64,000 nucleotides of DNA, taken from assembly GCF_020386615.1 (NCBI RefSeq), contig NZ_CP077769.1, positions 4,402,001 through 4,466,000 of the forward strand, read 5' to 3'. Shown here in pieces: positions 43,401-52,866 of this stretch. The notes beneath the pieces were generated by a model. It searched no databases. It was not told where the DNA came from and was given only the letters and a program-made list of their open reading frames with translations. Both the position numbers and the translations under genes were made by a program. Source of the stretch: Chitinophaga pendula. GTDB taxonomy: Bacteria > Bacteroidota > Bacteroidia > Chitinophagales > Chitinophagaceae. Every line of letters starts with the position of its first letter. Within the stretch, counting starts at the first letter, position 1.

Positions 43401-43527
43401 CATAATTTTTAGAGTAGAATGACTTCCTTTGGATGGGAAGGAATATGCGCTGTCCACGTATCTGTGATCTTGTTGAACTCCCTGCCGGCGAGTGCCGGAT
43501 TTACTGTTGCTATTAACATCCTGCAAT

Positions 43528-46500
43528 ATGAATTTCAATAAGTTAAACACACTCCTAGGTTGGGGGGTGTGCCTGATCGCCTGTACGGTGTATCTCAGTA
43601 CTATGGAGGCAACTGCCAGCCTGTGGGATTGCGGCGAATTCATTGCTGCTGCCTGGAAGTTACAGATCCCTCATCCTCCCGGCGCTCCTTTATTTTTATT
43701 AATAGGGCGGCTTTTCACCATGTGGTTACCCCCGTCGCAGGTGTCGTTGGGTATGAATATATTGAGTGCCCTGGCTAGTGGATTTACTATTCTTTTCCTT
43801 TTTTGGACCATTACTCACTTTGCCCGTAAACTGTTGTTACCGAAAGGGATGTTGCCTGACGGGGAGCGCACGATTGCTATCCTGGGTGCGGGTGTGGTAG
43901 GTGCATTGGCTTATACTTTTTCTGACTCTTTCTGGTTCTCTGCCGTGGAGGGAGAGGTATATGCACTTTCTTCTCTTTTCACGGCTGTTGTATTCTGGGC
44001 GATCCTGAAATGGGAGGAGCAGGCGGATCAACCCTTTGCGGACCGCTGGCTGGTATTGATCGCCTTCATCATGGGATTGTCTATTGGTGTGCATTTGCTT
44101 AACCTGCTGACCATTCCTGCTATTGTGATGGTATATTATTTCAGGCGGTATAAGCCTACCGTGAAAGGCGGTATCATGGCTTTCCTGGTGGGTTGTGCCA
44201 TTACAGGCATTATACAGACGGGGCTTATACAATATCCGGCGAAGATCGCCAGTGTGCTGGAAGTATGGCTGGTCAACAGTTTTCATCTCCCTTTCAACAG
44301 CGGGGTGGTATTGTTCATTGTATTGATATCGGTGGTATTATGGGCGGGATTCCGCTGGGCTAATCGTAAGCGTTATTACCATGTGCGGCTGGCGTTGTAC
44401 TGTACAACTTTCCTGCTGATCGGTTATTCTACTTATATTACTACGTTGATACGTTCCAATGCCAATCCGGGGCTGGATATGTATAATGTGGATAATCCCA
44501 TGGCGCTTAAAGGTTACCTAGGCCGGGAGCAGTACGGGGATTTCCCGTTGGTGTATGGTCAGACGTTTACTGCGAAACCGGTAGATTACGAAAAGATCCA
44601 GCCTATGTATGTGAGGGAAGGAGATCATTATGCATTGGCCGGGCATCAGTATAAGGCGGTGTACGATCATAAAGATATGATGCTGTTTCCCAGGGTATGG
44701 GATTCGGATACGCAGCAGGGGCATGCCAATGCCTACCGTCAGTGGCTGGGACTTGCAGAGGGGCAGGCGCCTACATTTGCGGACAACCTGCGTTACTTCT
44801 TTACTTATCAGCTGAACTTTATGTACCTGCGATATTTCTTCTGGAACTTCGCCGGTAAGCAGAATGACATACAAGGCAACGGTAATGTACGGGATAGTAA
44901 TTGGATATCCGGTATTCCTTTTATTGACAACCTGTTGTATGGGGATCAAAGTACCATGCCTGATAGTTTACTACATAACAAAGCACATAATACCCTCTTC
45001 TTCCTGCCATTCATTTTAGGTATACTTGGTTTGCTTTATCATTATCGCGGTCATCGCGGCGATAGTCTTGTTGTGGGTTTACTATTTTTCTTTACCGGTG
45101 TTGCTATTGTATTATATATCAATCAGCCCGGTGCGCAGCCCCGGGAAAGGGACTATGCTTATGTAGGTTCTTTCTATGCCTTTGCGATTTGGATAGGGTT
45201 GGGTACCCTTGCGGTGTATCAATGGATGAAAAAGCGGAGTAAGCTGGCATATACTCCTGTTGTCGCTACTGTACTTTGTATGCTGGCAGTGCCTGTGCTG
45301 ATGGCTTCCCAGGAGTGGGATGATCATGACCGTTCGAACAAGGTGATTGCCCGTGATGCGGCCAAAAGTTTCCTGGAATCATGTGCGCCGAATGCTATCC
45401 TGTTCACCCTTGGTGACAATGAGACCTATCCCTTGTGGTATGCACAGGAGGTTGAGGGCGTTCGGCCGGATGTACGCATTATTCATTCCGGGTTGCTGGC
45501 GGCGGAATGGTATATCAATCAGCAGCGGCAGCGTATCAATCAAAGTGCGCCGGTACCACTGACGTTAAGTGCCTCACAGTATAACAGCGACCAGCGTAAC
45601 TATGTACTTTATCATGACGCCGGTATCTTTCCTCAGGACAAGGCTTATAATCTGCGGGAGGTGATACAGTTTGTAGGGACTGACGATCCACGTATGCAGC
45701 TGACGACTACACGCGGCGACCAGGTGAACTTCCTCCCCTCCAAGCAATTGTTCGTACCTGTTGACAAGCAGCAGGTCATGCAGCAGGATGTGGTATCTGT
45801 AGCGGACAAGGACCGGATCGTATCACCGGTGACCTTCCAGTTGAAGAAGGACGGGTTGCTCAAAAATGAGCTGGCGTTACTGGATATCATTGCCAGTAAT
45901 GACTGGAAACGGCCTATCTATGTGACCACGCCCGCTATCGTGCAAGGGCTAGGGTTAGATAATTATCTGCAAAGCGAGGGATTGACGTTCCGGTTGGTAC
46001 CGGCAGCTATCCCTGCAGCAGCGGATGGACAACGGGCGGAGATACCCATTTATACGGAGAAAACCTACAAAGCGGTGATGCAAAAATTTGCTTTTGGCAA
46101 TGCGGACAAGAAAGGTATTTACTTTGATGAACCCAACCGGGTGATGTTGCAGCGGTTGCGTGATACCTGCACCCGGCTTGCAATAGACCTGGCGGAAAAG
46201 GGAGACAAGGCGAAGGCGAAGGAGGTATTGGATACGATGGACCGGCATATATCTGAAGCTAATTTCCCATATGCGATGACCTCTCAAGGTAACTTCCACA
46301 ATATTGCGGGGATGCAGACGGCATACGCTTACTACCTGGCCGGAGATACTGAAAAGGCGAAGGATATTTCTGACAAGATTATCAAGGATTGTACGCAGCA
46401 GATCCGCTACATTCAGTCTTTACCCGCCGATAAACTCAGTGGTGATCTGCAGGCGGATTATGATCGGGCGGCACAGTTCATCATTCCGCAATTGCAGAAG

Positions 46501-46554
46501 ATGAAGGAGACATTTGCCACTGCGAACCAGGTAGAGCTTCATAAACTGAACTAA
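43528..46554 (+). CDS. DUF2723 membrane protein (TMEM260-like)
   Basis: 1008 residues from the ATG at 43528; an in-frame GTG upstream is less likely. The DUF2723 signature SLWDCGEFIAAAWKLQ and HPPGAPLFLLIG lies at about 30-65. Ten or more membrane helices fill residues 10-350 and 485-620, with an exposed region (about 350-470), and the C-terminal 380 residues are soluble, with LGDNETYPLWYAQ near 625. The DCGE/HPPGAP motifs resemble the acidic loop of GT-C glycosyltransferases; TMEM260 is an O-mannosyltransferase. The acceptor here is unknown. Ends in a bidirectional terminator. Confidence 0.88.
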   Translation: MNFNKLNTLLGWGVCLIACTVYLSTMEATASLWDCGEFIAAAWKLQIPHPPGAPLFLLIGRLFTMWLPPSQVSLGMNILSALASGFTILFLFWTITHFARKLLLPKGMLPDGERTIAILGAGVVGALAYTFSDSFWFSAVEGEVYALSSLFTAVVFWAILKWEEQADQPFADRWLVLIAFIMGLSIGVHLLNLLTIPAIVMVYYFRRYKPTVKGGIMAFLVGCAITGIIQTGLIQYPAKIASVLEVWLVNSFHLPFNSGVVLFIVLISVVLWAGFRWANRKRYYHVRLALYCTTFLLIGYSTYITTLIRSNANPGLDMYNVDNPMALKGYLGREQYGDFPLVYGQTFTAKPVDYEKIQPMYVREGDHYALAGHQYKAVYDHKDMMLFPRVWDSDTQQGHANAYRQWLGLAEGQAPTFADNLRYFFTYQLNFMYLRYFFWNFAGKQNDIQGNGNVRDSNWISGIPFIDNLLYGDQSTMPDSLLHNKAHNTLFFLPFILGILGLLYHYRGHRGDSLVVGLLFFFTGVAIVLYINQPGAQPRERDYAYVGSFYAFAIWIGLGTLAVYQWMKKRSKLAYTPVVATVLCMLAVPVLMASQEWDDHDRSNKVIARDAAKSFLESCAPNAILFTLGDNETYPLWYAQEVEGVRPDVRIIHSGLLAAEWYINQQRQRINQSAPVPLTLSASQYNSDQRNYVLYHDAGIFPQDKAYNLREVIQFVGTDDPRMQLTTTRGDQVNFLPSKQLFVPVDKQQVMQQDVVSVADKDRIVSPVTFQLKKDGLLKNELALLDIIASNDWKRPIYVTTPAIVQGLGLDNYLQSEGLTFRLVPAAIPAAADGQRAEIPIYTEKTYKAVMQKFAFGNADKKGIYFDEPNRVMLQRLRDTCTRLAIDLAEKGDKAKAKEVLDTMDRHISEANFPYAMTSQGNFHNIAGMQTAYAYYLAGDTEKAKDISDKIIKDCTQQIRYIQSLPADKLSGDLQADYDRAAQFIIPQLQKMKETFATANQVELHKLN

Positions 46555-46579
46555 CGTAAACATAGGCATACCAGATAGA

Positions 46580-46612
46580 AAAAGGGCGGTCATAGTAAAT
46601 GACCGCCCTTTT
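46580..46612. terminator. Bidirectional terminator
   Basis: Perfect 14-bp stem (AAAAGGGCGGTCAT arms), 5-base loop. A-run on one side and T-run on the other serve the DUF2723 gene and the convergent MDR gene. Confidence 0.92.
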
Positions 46613-46618
46613 GATTGG

Positions 46619-47617
46619 TTATACTTCGAGGACCACTTTCCCAAATCGGGAGGAGTCGTTATCTAGTAGTCTTACGGCATCTTCTGCATGTGCCAGGGGC
46701 AATACTTCATCTACTATTGGGATTATTTTATACTGATCGATAAAATCGAGCATGGCTTGAAAATCTTTGGGGGAGCCCATGGTGGTACCGAGGATGCTTA
46801 GTTGTTTCCAGAAGATGGGGCGGCCATTGATAGCAGGAATATTGCCAGCGGTGCCACCGAAAAATACGATCCTGCCACCTGGAGCAGCTAATGCGACCAG
46901 GTTTTCAAACCCATCTCCCAGTGCGCTGTCTATGATGACATCAAAGGCACCCGCCTGTTTGGCCAGTTGCTCTTTCCAGTCTGCATCGCGATAGTTAACG
47001 CCACCTTTTGCACCCAGGGCGATGGCCTGTTCGATCTTCTCACGGCTGCCGGAAGTGACATAAGTGTCGGCGCCTGCGTTCACGGCCCATTGTAGGGCGA
47101 AGGAGCCGGCGCCCCCTCCTACTCCTGAGATCAGCACTTTTTCTCCCGGCTGCCATTGTCCTTTGACGAAGAGTGCCCGGAAGGCGGTGAGTCCGGAGAG
47201 CGGGAAGGCAGCAGCCTGTTCGAAGGTGAGGTGAGCTGGTTTATTGAAAAGGTTTTGTACCGGCACCTTTACATATTCTGCGAAAGTACCTGCTTCCGGT
47301 AGTCCGAGGATGGTGAAGGATTTCTGTTGTACGGCTTCATTACTGCCCCAATTCAGGGAAGGCAGTATCACTACTTCTTTGCCTATCCAGGTATTATCTT
47401 TCTCATCGCCTACGCTATGAACGGTGCCACTGCCATCAGATCCTAATACGATCGGAAATTTCAAACCTGCATATTGTCCTTTTTGTATCCACCAGTCCCT
47501 TTTATTAAAGGCTGCTGCCTGGATTTTCACGACAGCTTCTCCCGGTGCTGCTACCGGCATGGGTAATTCTTCCAGTTCTAAGGGTTGATCGATTCCGTTT
47601 AATACGACTGCTTTCAT
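46619..47617 (-). CDS. MDR-family oxidoreductase (quinone reductase-like)
   Basis: 332 residues. GroES-like N-terminal domain with AAAFNKRDWWIQKGQY and VLGSDGSGTVHSVG, then a Rossmann domain with SGVGGGAGSFALQWAV near 160 and the VIDSALGDG strand. The Cys cluster of the structural zinc is absent, so it is a zinc-free quinone oxidoreductase-type enzyme, NADPH dependent; substrate unknown. A strong AAGGA site precedes the ATG. A perfect 14-bp palindrome lies 35 bases upstream (47652-47665) and suggests a dedicated repressor. Confidence 0.9.
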   Translation of the reverse strand: MKAVVLNGIDQPLELEELPMPVAAPGEAVVKIQAAAFNKRDWWIQKGQYAGLKFPIVLGSDGSGTVHSVGDEKDNTWIGKEVVILPSLNWGSNEAVQQKSFTILGLPEAGTFAEYVKVPVQNLFNKPAHLTFEQAAAFPLSGLTAFRALFVKGQWQPGEKVLISGVGGGAGSFALQWAVNAGADTYVTSGSREKIEQAIALGAKGGVNYRDADWKEQLAKQAGAFDVIIDSALGDGFENLVALAAPGGRIVFFGGTAGNIPAINGRPIFWKQLSILGTTMGSPKDFQAMLDFIDQYKIIPIVDEVLPLAHAEDAVRLLDNDSSRFGKVVLEV

Positions 47618-47651
47618 TCCTTATTTTTTATTGGGTGATATGTTCTTCAAC

Positions 47652-47665
47652 TACCTTTAAAGGTA
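47652..47665 (-). promoter_or_regulatory. 14-bp perfect palindrome upstream of the MDR gene
   Basis: TACCTTTAAAGGTA, self-complementary. On the minus strand it lies between a TTG (-33-like) and TAGTTGAA (weak -7-like), the position of a repressor operator. HxlR/MarR-type sites of this kind are common before MDR and SDR genes. Confidence 0.7.
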
Positions 47666-47767
47666 ACATACAATCCGGATATGGGTATTGCAGTGTATAC
47701 TGATGTGGTGATGCATATATTTTATACATTTATATTCCCTTAAGGCAGGGAATAAATCTTACTCATT

Positions 47768-48730
47768 ATGCCGTTGATCTCGCGCATCAATCCATTTTCA
47801 AAACAAAACAATGATACCGGTTTCGGCGTAAATGCCGAGGGCTATGGGGGCCGTTTTATCAACCGGGATGGCACTTACAATCTGCGCCGGGAAGGGTATC
47901 CTTTCTTCGAGCGGTTCAGTGTTTATCATATGTTACTGAGTTTACCCGGCTGGCAGTTTATTGCGGCTTTATTACTTTTTTTCCTGGTGATCAACCTGGT
48001 ATATACCGGTGTTTATCTCGTGCTGGGCGCGCAGCAATTACAGGGGATTATTGCTCATAACGGATGGGAGCGATTTAAGGAGTTATACTTTTTCAGTACG
48101 GAGACCTTTACTACGGTAGGTTACGGACGTGTAAACCCGGTTGGTGACGGCGCCAATTTTGTGGCGGCGATAGAAGCGATGAGTGGGTTTCTTTCTTTTG
48201 CTATCGCTACGGGCCTTATATATGGCCGGTTTTCCAAACCCAGGGCACACCTGGTGTTCAGCGACCATGCGATCATTGGTCCGTATAAAGGCGGACAGGG
48301 GCTTAAGTTCCGATTGGCCTGTTATAAGGAGAACCATACGTTAAGTGATCTGTCAATAACGGTGAACCTGGGATTGCAGGTGCAGGAAAACGGAGAGGCG
48401 GTGTATAAATTTTACGAGTTAACGCTGGAGCGTAAGCACCTACAAAACCTCCCTATGAGCTGGACGGTGGTACATCCAATAGACGAGAACAGTCCGCTAC
48501 TCGGCTTAACGGAAGAAGACATGCAGCAGGCAGATGTAGAGTTGTATGTCATGCTAAGAGGATTTAACGACGTGTATTCCAACTTCGTGGCGCAGCGAAC
48601 CTCTTATACTTATGGTGAGATCAAACACGGGCGGAAGTTCGTGCCGATGTACCGGGAAAGTCACAACGGCAAAACGACCATACTGGAATTGCAGCACCTG
48701 CATAAACATATCCCCGCAGGAGAAGCGTAG
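47768..48730 (+). CDS. KirBac-type inward-rectifier potassium channel
   Basis: 320 residues. Slide helix at about 40-58 (YPFFERFSVYHMLLSL), TM1 at 62-88, pore helix and selectivity filter T116-V-G-Y-G120, TM2 at about 128-155 (EAMSGFLSFAIATGLIYGRFS), then the C-terminal cytoplasmic beta-sandwich (about 160-310) typical of Kir channels. The filter is intact, so it should conduct K+. Ligands of the cytoplasmic domain (lipids, Mg or polyamines in the family) are not known here. Divergent from the MDR gene. Confidence 0.92.
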   Translation: MPLISRINPFSKQNNDTGFGVNAEGYGGRFINRDGTYNLRREGYPFFERFSVYHMLLSLPGWQFIAALLLFFLVINLVYTGVYLVLGAQQLQGIIAHNGWERFKELYFFSTETFTTVGYGRVNPVGDGANFVAAIEAMSGFLSFAIATGLIYGRFSKPRAHLVFSDHAIIGPYKGGQGLKFRLACYKENHTLSDLSITVNLGLQVQENGEAVYKFYELTLERKHLQNLPMSWTVVHPIDENSPLLGLTEEDMQQADVELYVMLRGFNDVYSNFVAQRTSYTYGEIKHGRKFVPMYRESHNGKTTILELQHLHKHIPAGEA

Positions 48731-48786
48731 TAGAACTGGACGTGCTCATAAAGCTGTCCCTGTGTTTCCCCACTTAGTTGACAAAA

Positions 48787-49968
48787 CTACACATAGCTGA
48801 GCCACCACTGACGATGAGTACGTTTGTAGGCTGCGAACCACCGGCAAGGAAGGTAAAGCGTTACTACAACCGTGATCCATATGAGGTATACCCCGAATAA
48901 GGATAGCCCTCCGGTAGGCGGACGGAAGAAAAACATGGGGCCGGGGATGTCTTTTACGCCATAGCCTGCTATAAAAAAATAGATGACGGACAATATCCGG
49001 ATCAGGTAAAAATGTGCGACGTAGTAGAAAAAAGGCACTGCTCCGTATGTTCGAGCTATCTCCAGCCACTTGCCTGCTTTGCCTTCCAGGGCAGCCAATA
49101 TTAGGAGTCCTGTGCCTATTGTAACACAGGTATATGATAACGAAGGTGGGTATTTACTGATGTTCAGAAAGGAAAGAAAAGTACGCCAGGAGGTAGCTTG
49201 TATACTCCACGGCTGAGGGTCTCCATACTTATTGGCCCATCGTATGATCACAAACAGCAGGATCATTGCCATACCTGTAAGCAGCAGTAGCCGTTTTCTT
49301 TGAACGGGTGTTACTTCGGCGATATATAAGCGCCCCAGGGCGTAACCTATAAACATAATCCCTGTCCAGGGTAGAATGGGATAGAGGTAGAAAATAGTAA
49401 GATGGCTGTTCAGGGGCACAACGGCCTGCCGGTGTAAAAATATCCAGAAGGGACCTACCTGGCCTTTGCTTATCGCTTCGCCGGCATCCAGGAGGTTATG
49501 GCTTCCGGTGATCAATATACCGATCAGCAATATAACCTGCCACTGTAGTTTCACCATTAGGGACAGCAAGATCATGCTAAAGCCGATCGCCCATAGTACC
49601 TGTAAGATGATGAGATGGAAGGCGGGGTTAATGGTGAGGCTGAAGTTAATGATAGTGATTTCTACGACCAGTAACCATAGTCCGCGAGACAACAGCAAAC
49701 GTTGTTGCTCTCCCGGGGATCTGCGCTGACCGGCGAGGAAGGCCGCGGTGCCTGAGAGCAGCACAAAGATGGGCGCACAAAAGTGGGTGATCCAACGTGT
49801 GAAGAACAGGATGGGTGTGGTGGTGGCAGGATCGACAGGATCATGCTGGAAGGCATCTATGTGAAAAAAATCCCGGACGTGGTCCAGTGCCATGATCACC
49901 ATGATGATACCCCGCAGGATATCTATGGTATGTATTCTTGCCTTAGGGGGTACAGCAAGTTGTTGCAT
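48787..49968 (-). CDS. DUF1624 acyltransferase-like membrane protein
   Basis: 393 residues with about ten hydrophobic segments. The signature RIHTIDILRGIIMVIMALDHVRD at 11-33 and FFTRWITHFCAPIFVLLSGTAAFL near 55-78 identifies the DUF1624/heparan-alpha-glucosaminide N-acetyltransferase-like group. Membrane acyl transfer to a sugar is the family role in eukaryotes; the bacterial members are mostly uncharacterised. Convergent with the KirBac gene. Confidence 0.88.
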   Translation of the reverse strand: MQQLAVPPKARIHTIDILRGIIMVIMALDHVRDFFHIDAFQHDPVDPATTTPILFFTRWITHFCAPIFVLLSGTAAFLAGQRRSPGEQQRLLLSRGLWLLVVEITIINFSLTINPAFHLIILQVLWAIGFSMILLSLMVKLQWQVILLIGILITGSHNLLDAGEAISKGQVGPFWIFLHRQAVVPLNSHLTIFYLYPILPWTGIMFIGYALGRLYIAEVTPVQRKRLLLLTGMAMILLFVIIRWANKYGDPQPWSIQATSWRTFLSFLNISKYPPSLSYTCVTIGTGLLILAALEGKAGKWLEIARTYGAVPFFYYVAHFYLIRILSVIYFFIAGYGVKDIPGPMFFFRPPTGGLSLFGVYLIWITVVVTLYLPCRWFAAYKRTHRQWWLSYV

Positions 49969-50503
49969 AAGTAGCGTGGTATTAGGTGATAGTTTCCGAC
50001 TGCGAGAACATTTAGCGCAATGTAGTGTTGTTTATAGACAGCTTTGGTTGTTGTATTCCCTGTAATTGTTTTTGACGTAACAGTTTATTCTCCGGTAATG
50101 CCGGATCAAGAGCGATGTAACTAATATTTTGACAGCAGGCTCAGGCAAATTGCCTATCCGGTCAATTTTCTATCCGAATCACCCAGGACAAGCTAGCCAC
50201 AGCATTACTATCTGCCAGATTATCAACAATTTGCGCTTAATCAAATCATAACACCAGGATCAACATCATCAGGACCGTATAAGGCTGTAGGTTATTATTA
50301 TGACTTTTAACAATATTGTCAAAAGTACAATTTACACCTTTTCCCCCATAAAATGCCCCCCGGGAAGGCGAAAGAATTAGCGTCGGGAGAGGTCAAATGG
50401 CATACTATGTGGATAATGTTATGTAGCAGGTGTGGTACCTATTTTTCCTGATGTAGTTATCGAGACTATATGTTATTTAACAACCTTTTAGGGAAAAAGA
50501 AAT
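49969..50503. other. Non-coding region of about 0.5 kb
   Basis: AT-rich, many stops in all frames. It holds the promoter region of the DUF1624 gene (minus strand) and the upstream side of the RiPP locus. No RNA gene or repeat is evident. Confidence 0.5.
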
Positions 50504-50532
50504 TTTGGTACCAAATCCAGGCAGTATAATTG
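50504..50532 (+). promoter_or_regulatory. Predicted promoter with palindrome before the RiPP precursor
   Basis: TTTG at 50504-50507 and TATAATTG at 50525-50532, a 17-base spacer. TTTGGTACCAAA (50504-50515) is a perfect 12-bp palindrome over the -33 element, a possible operator. The -7 box differs from TAnnTTTG at one position. The leader to the ATG at 50636 is about 95 bases. Confidence 0.5.
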
Positions 50533-50635
50533 CATCGTAGATAGAATGCATAACGTTACGCTATCCGATTCCCGATCTGAGTCGATCTAGTTCACCATTC
50601 ACTAATAAATAAACTTCACTATTAAACTTACAACA

Positions 50636-50956
50636 ATGGACAACAAAAAGAAAGGTCTGTTAAGTGGCTCTTTAGTGGCCGGCGCACTCTTAGCAGCTGT
50701 TACTCTTCCTGTTAGCGCTACACCTGCGTTTCATTTTAACGAATTAGGTTCCGGTGCTACAGTACGTACTAATCTGCTGGAAGAAAAAGCAAGTACCAGC
50801 AGAGCACTTGAGCTGAAATGCGGCGAGAAAAAGGATTCTGCAAAAGTAAAAGGTAAAGAAGGTAAGTGCGGAGAGGGTAAATGTGGCGAAGGCAAATGTG
50901 GTGGCAAGAAGAAAAAAGGAAATAAGAAAGACTCTACGAAAGCAGAGAAGCCATAA
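50636..50956 (+). CDS. HvfA/bufferin-like RiPP precursor with EGKCG repeats
   Basis: 106 residues. N-terminal hydrophobic signal-like segment (about 8-28, ending LPVSATPA) as in bufferins, a short linker, then ELKCG and three EGKCG units; Cys residues at 62, 78, 83 and 88, the last three spaced by five. The tail is Lys-rich. The next gene encodes a DUF692 (MNIO) enzyme and the third a DUF2063 partner. This is the precursor-enzyme-partner set in which EGKCG cysteines become oxazolone or thiooxazole type groups that bind copper. The modification and metal here are inference from the family. Confidence 0.82.
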   Translation: MDNKKKGLLSGSLVAGALLAAVTLPVSATPAFHFNELGSGATVRTNLLEEKASTSRALELKCGEKKDSAKVKGKEGKCGEGKCGEGKCGGKKKKGNKKDSTKAEKP

Positions 50957-50992
50957 CTCACCATCTGGCTATTTGCTAAATTTCTTACTCAT

Positions 50993-51031
50993 CCGGTAGG
51001 AAGTCGTACCGGCTTTCCTACCGGTGTTTTT
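50993..51031 (+). terminator. Hairpin between the RiPP precursor and enzyme genes
   Basis: 10-bp stem (CCGGTAGGAA with TTCCTACCGG), followed by TG and five T. It is 37 bases after the precursor stop. A partial terminator here would make the precursor more abundant than the enzymes. Confidence 0.72.
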
Positions 51032-51063
51032 GCATAATGTGGTGTTGTAAAAAACTAATTGTT

Positions 51064-51894
51064 ATGGTAGGTATTGGTTTCAGAAAAGATTTTGCGACAG
51101 AGATGCTGGAAAACCCTGTACTCCATCCTGCTTTTATAGAAGTAGCGCCGGAGAACTGGATAGGTATTGGAGGATATTGGAAAAAACAGTTGAGGCGTGC
51201 GTTGGAGCGCTATCCACTTTTTACGCACGGACTTAGCCTGTCTATCGGAAGTCCGGATGAACTGGATATTGATTTTTTACGCAAGATCAAACAGTTCCTT
51301 CAAGAGACCAATGCACAGTTATATTCTGAACACCTTAGTTATTCCAAATGTGACAATGCACATTTGTATGATCTGCTACCCATTCCTTTTACCGGTGATG
51401 CCGTGAAACATGTTGCTGCCAGGATACGGACCGTGCAGGAGGTATTGGAACGGAAGATGGCGATTGAGATTGTCAGTTATTATACGCCGGTAGCGCCGGA
51501 GATGAGCGAGTTGCAATTTATTAATGCGATACTGCAGGAGGCAGATTGTGACTTATTACTTGATGTCAACAATATCTATGTGAATGCATTCAATCATCAA
51601 TATGATGCCCGTCAGTTTATAGATCAGTTACCATTGGAAAGGGTAGCTTACATACATATGGCGGGACATGAGCAGGTATCCCCCGACCTGATCATAGATA
51701 CACATGGCGAGGCTATTATTGACCCGGTGTACGAATTATTTGGTCACGCGATGGAGCAATTGGGAAGGGATGTGCCTGTTTTGCTGGAGCGGGATTTTAA
51801 TATTCCGGCGTTACACCTGTTGCAAACGGAGATGGAGCGGTTACAGGCCATCAAGTCTGCTGCGTTAAAACCTGCTGCTTATGCTGTTGCGTGA
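51064..51894 (+). CDS. DUF692 multinuclear iron oxidase (HvfB/MbnB-type)
   Basis: 276 residues from the ATG at 51064; the ATG 27 bases upstream would give an unusual start. TIM-barrel MNIO motifs: APENW at 28-32, H55 in THGLS, E89-H90 in SEHLSYS, E135, D167-V-N-N170, H198 and H202 in IHMAGHE, D212 and H214 in DTHG, E242 in LLERD. All expected metal ligands are present. It should oxidise Cys residues of the precursor. It overlaps the next gene by 14 bases. Confidence 0.92.
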   Translation: MVGIGFRKDFATEMLENPVLHPAFIEVAPENWIGIGGYWKKQLRRALERYPLFTHGLSLSIGSPDELDIDFLRKIKQFLQETNAQLYSEHLSYSKCDNAHLYDLLPIPFTGDAVKHVAARIRTVQEVLERKMAIEIVSYYTPVAPEMSELQFINAILQEADCDLLLDVNNIYVNAFNHQYDARQFIDQLPLERVAYIHMAGHEQVSPDLIIDTHGEAIIDPVYELFGHAMEQLGRDVPVLLERDFNIPALHLLQTEMERLQAIKSAALKPAAYAVA

Positions 51895-52630
51895 TCATAC
51901 CAAACAGCAGCAATCCTCCCTGGCTACTTATTGCCGTACGGGAGAGTACTCCGCTATCCCTGGTGTGCGGGAGCAGCATGTGCATCATTACAGGCGGTTG
52001 GTTTACAATGTGGTAGATGATAGTTTGCAATCGTCTTACCCGTTGACGTTCCAGCTGCTGGAGACAGAGGAATGGGATGAGCTGGTACAGGCGTTTTTCA
52101 GTGAACACGGCTGCCAGTCCCCCCAGGTATGGTATATGCCCAGGGAGTTTTATGAGTGGTACCAGGGATATGACAGTCCACTGCATCGGCAATATCCTTT
52201 TTTAAGCGAATTGTTGCTGTTTGAGTGGCTAGAGGTGGAATTATATATGATGGAGGATATACCAGCTGTTTTTAAGGCCGGCGATTTAGGATCGGAAGCA
52301 TTGGTAATCAACCCGGAACATCATTTACAGTATTTTACTTACCCGGTGCATCTTAAGCAGGCTGCTACGATCACAGCTGAGGATGAGGGGCATTATTTTC
52401 TGTGTCTTCACCGGCATCCGGAGAGTGGGGAGATCTTATTCAACGATCTATCTCCGGCTTTTGTACATATGTTGGAATCACTGGCATCCGCTCCTATGGA
52501 GCAGGCGGGGCTTATTTCCAGGACCTGCGAATTATTGCAGATACCTGCCAATGAAGACATTAAACAAGCTACCGCTGCTTTTTTTGCGCAGGCGGCTGCA
52601 CAGCGGCTGATATTAGGTGTCGCCCAGTAA
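51881..52630 (+). CDS. DUF2063 partner protein (HvfC/MbnC-type)
   Basis: 249 residues. N-terminal DUF2063 part: VREQHVHHYRRLVYNVVDDSLQSSYPLT near 30-55 and PFLSELLLFEWLEVELY near 105-120. The C-terminal half is a helical region with a possible winged-helix stretch. The protein is the recognition partner of the MNIO enzyme, as in MbnC and HvfC, and probably binds the precursor leader. Its start overlaps the enzyme's end, so the two are translated together. Confidence 0.88.
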   Translation: MLLRDHTKQQQSSLATYCRTGEYSAIPGVREQHVHHYRRLVYNVVDDSLQSSYPLTFQLLETEEWDELVQAFFSEHGCQSPQVWYMPREFYEWYQGYDSPLHRQYPFLSELLLFEWLEVELYMMEDIPAVFKAGDLGSEALVINPEHHLQYFTYPVHLKQAATITAEDEGHYFLCLHRHPESGEILFNDLSPAFVHMLESLASAPMEQAGLISRTCELLQIPANEDIKQATAAFFAQAAAQRLILGVAQ

Positions 52631-52866
52631 CGGTACGGGTTGTTCGTAACAAGTAACCCATATGGATGTTGCAACTGAATTTTATGTTGTTTTACCCGTT
52701 TTTCGCTACATTCGCAGCATACGTAGGACACAGGCATTGAAATCACAGAATTGAATCGCTATTCTTTGAGAACTGTTTCGCATAATGACAACAAGGGGGC
52801 GAACTGCTGATGCCGTTCAATACTGTAATATCGCGACCGTCTATTTTAAGAGAAAAAATCTATATC

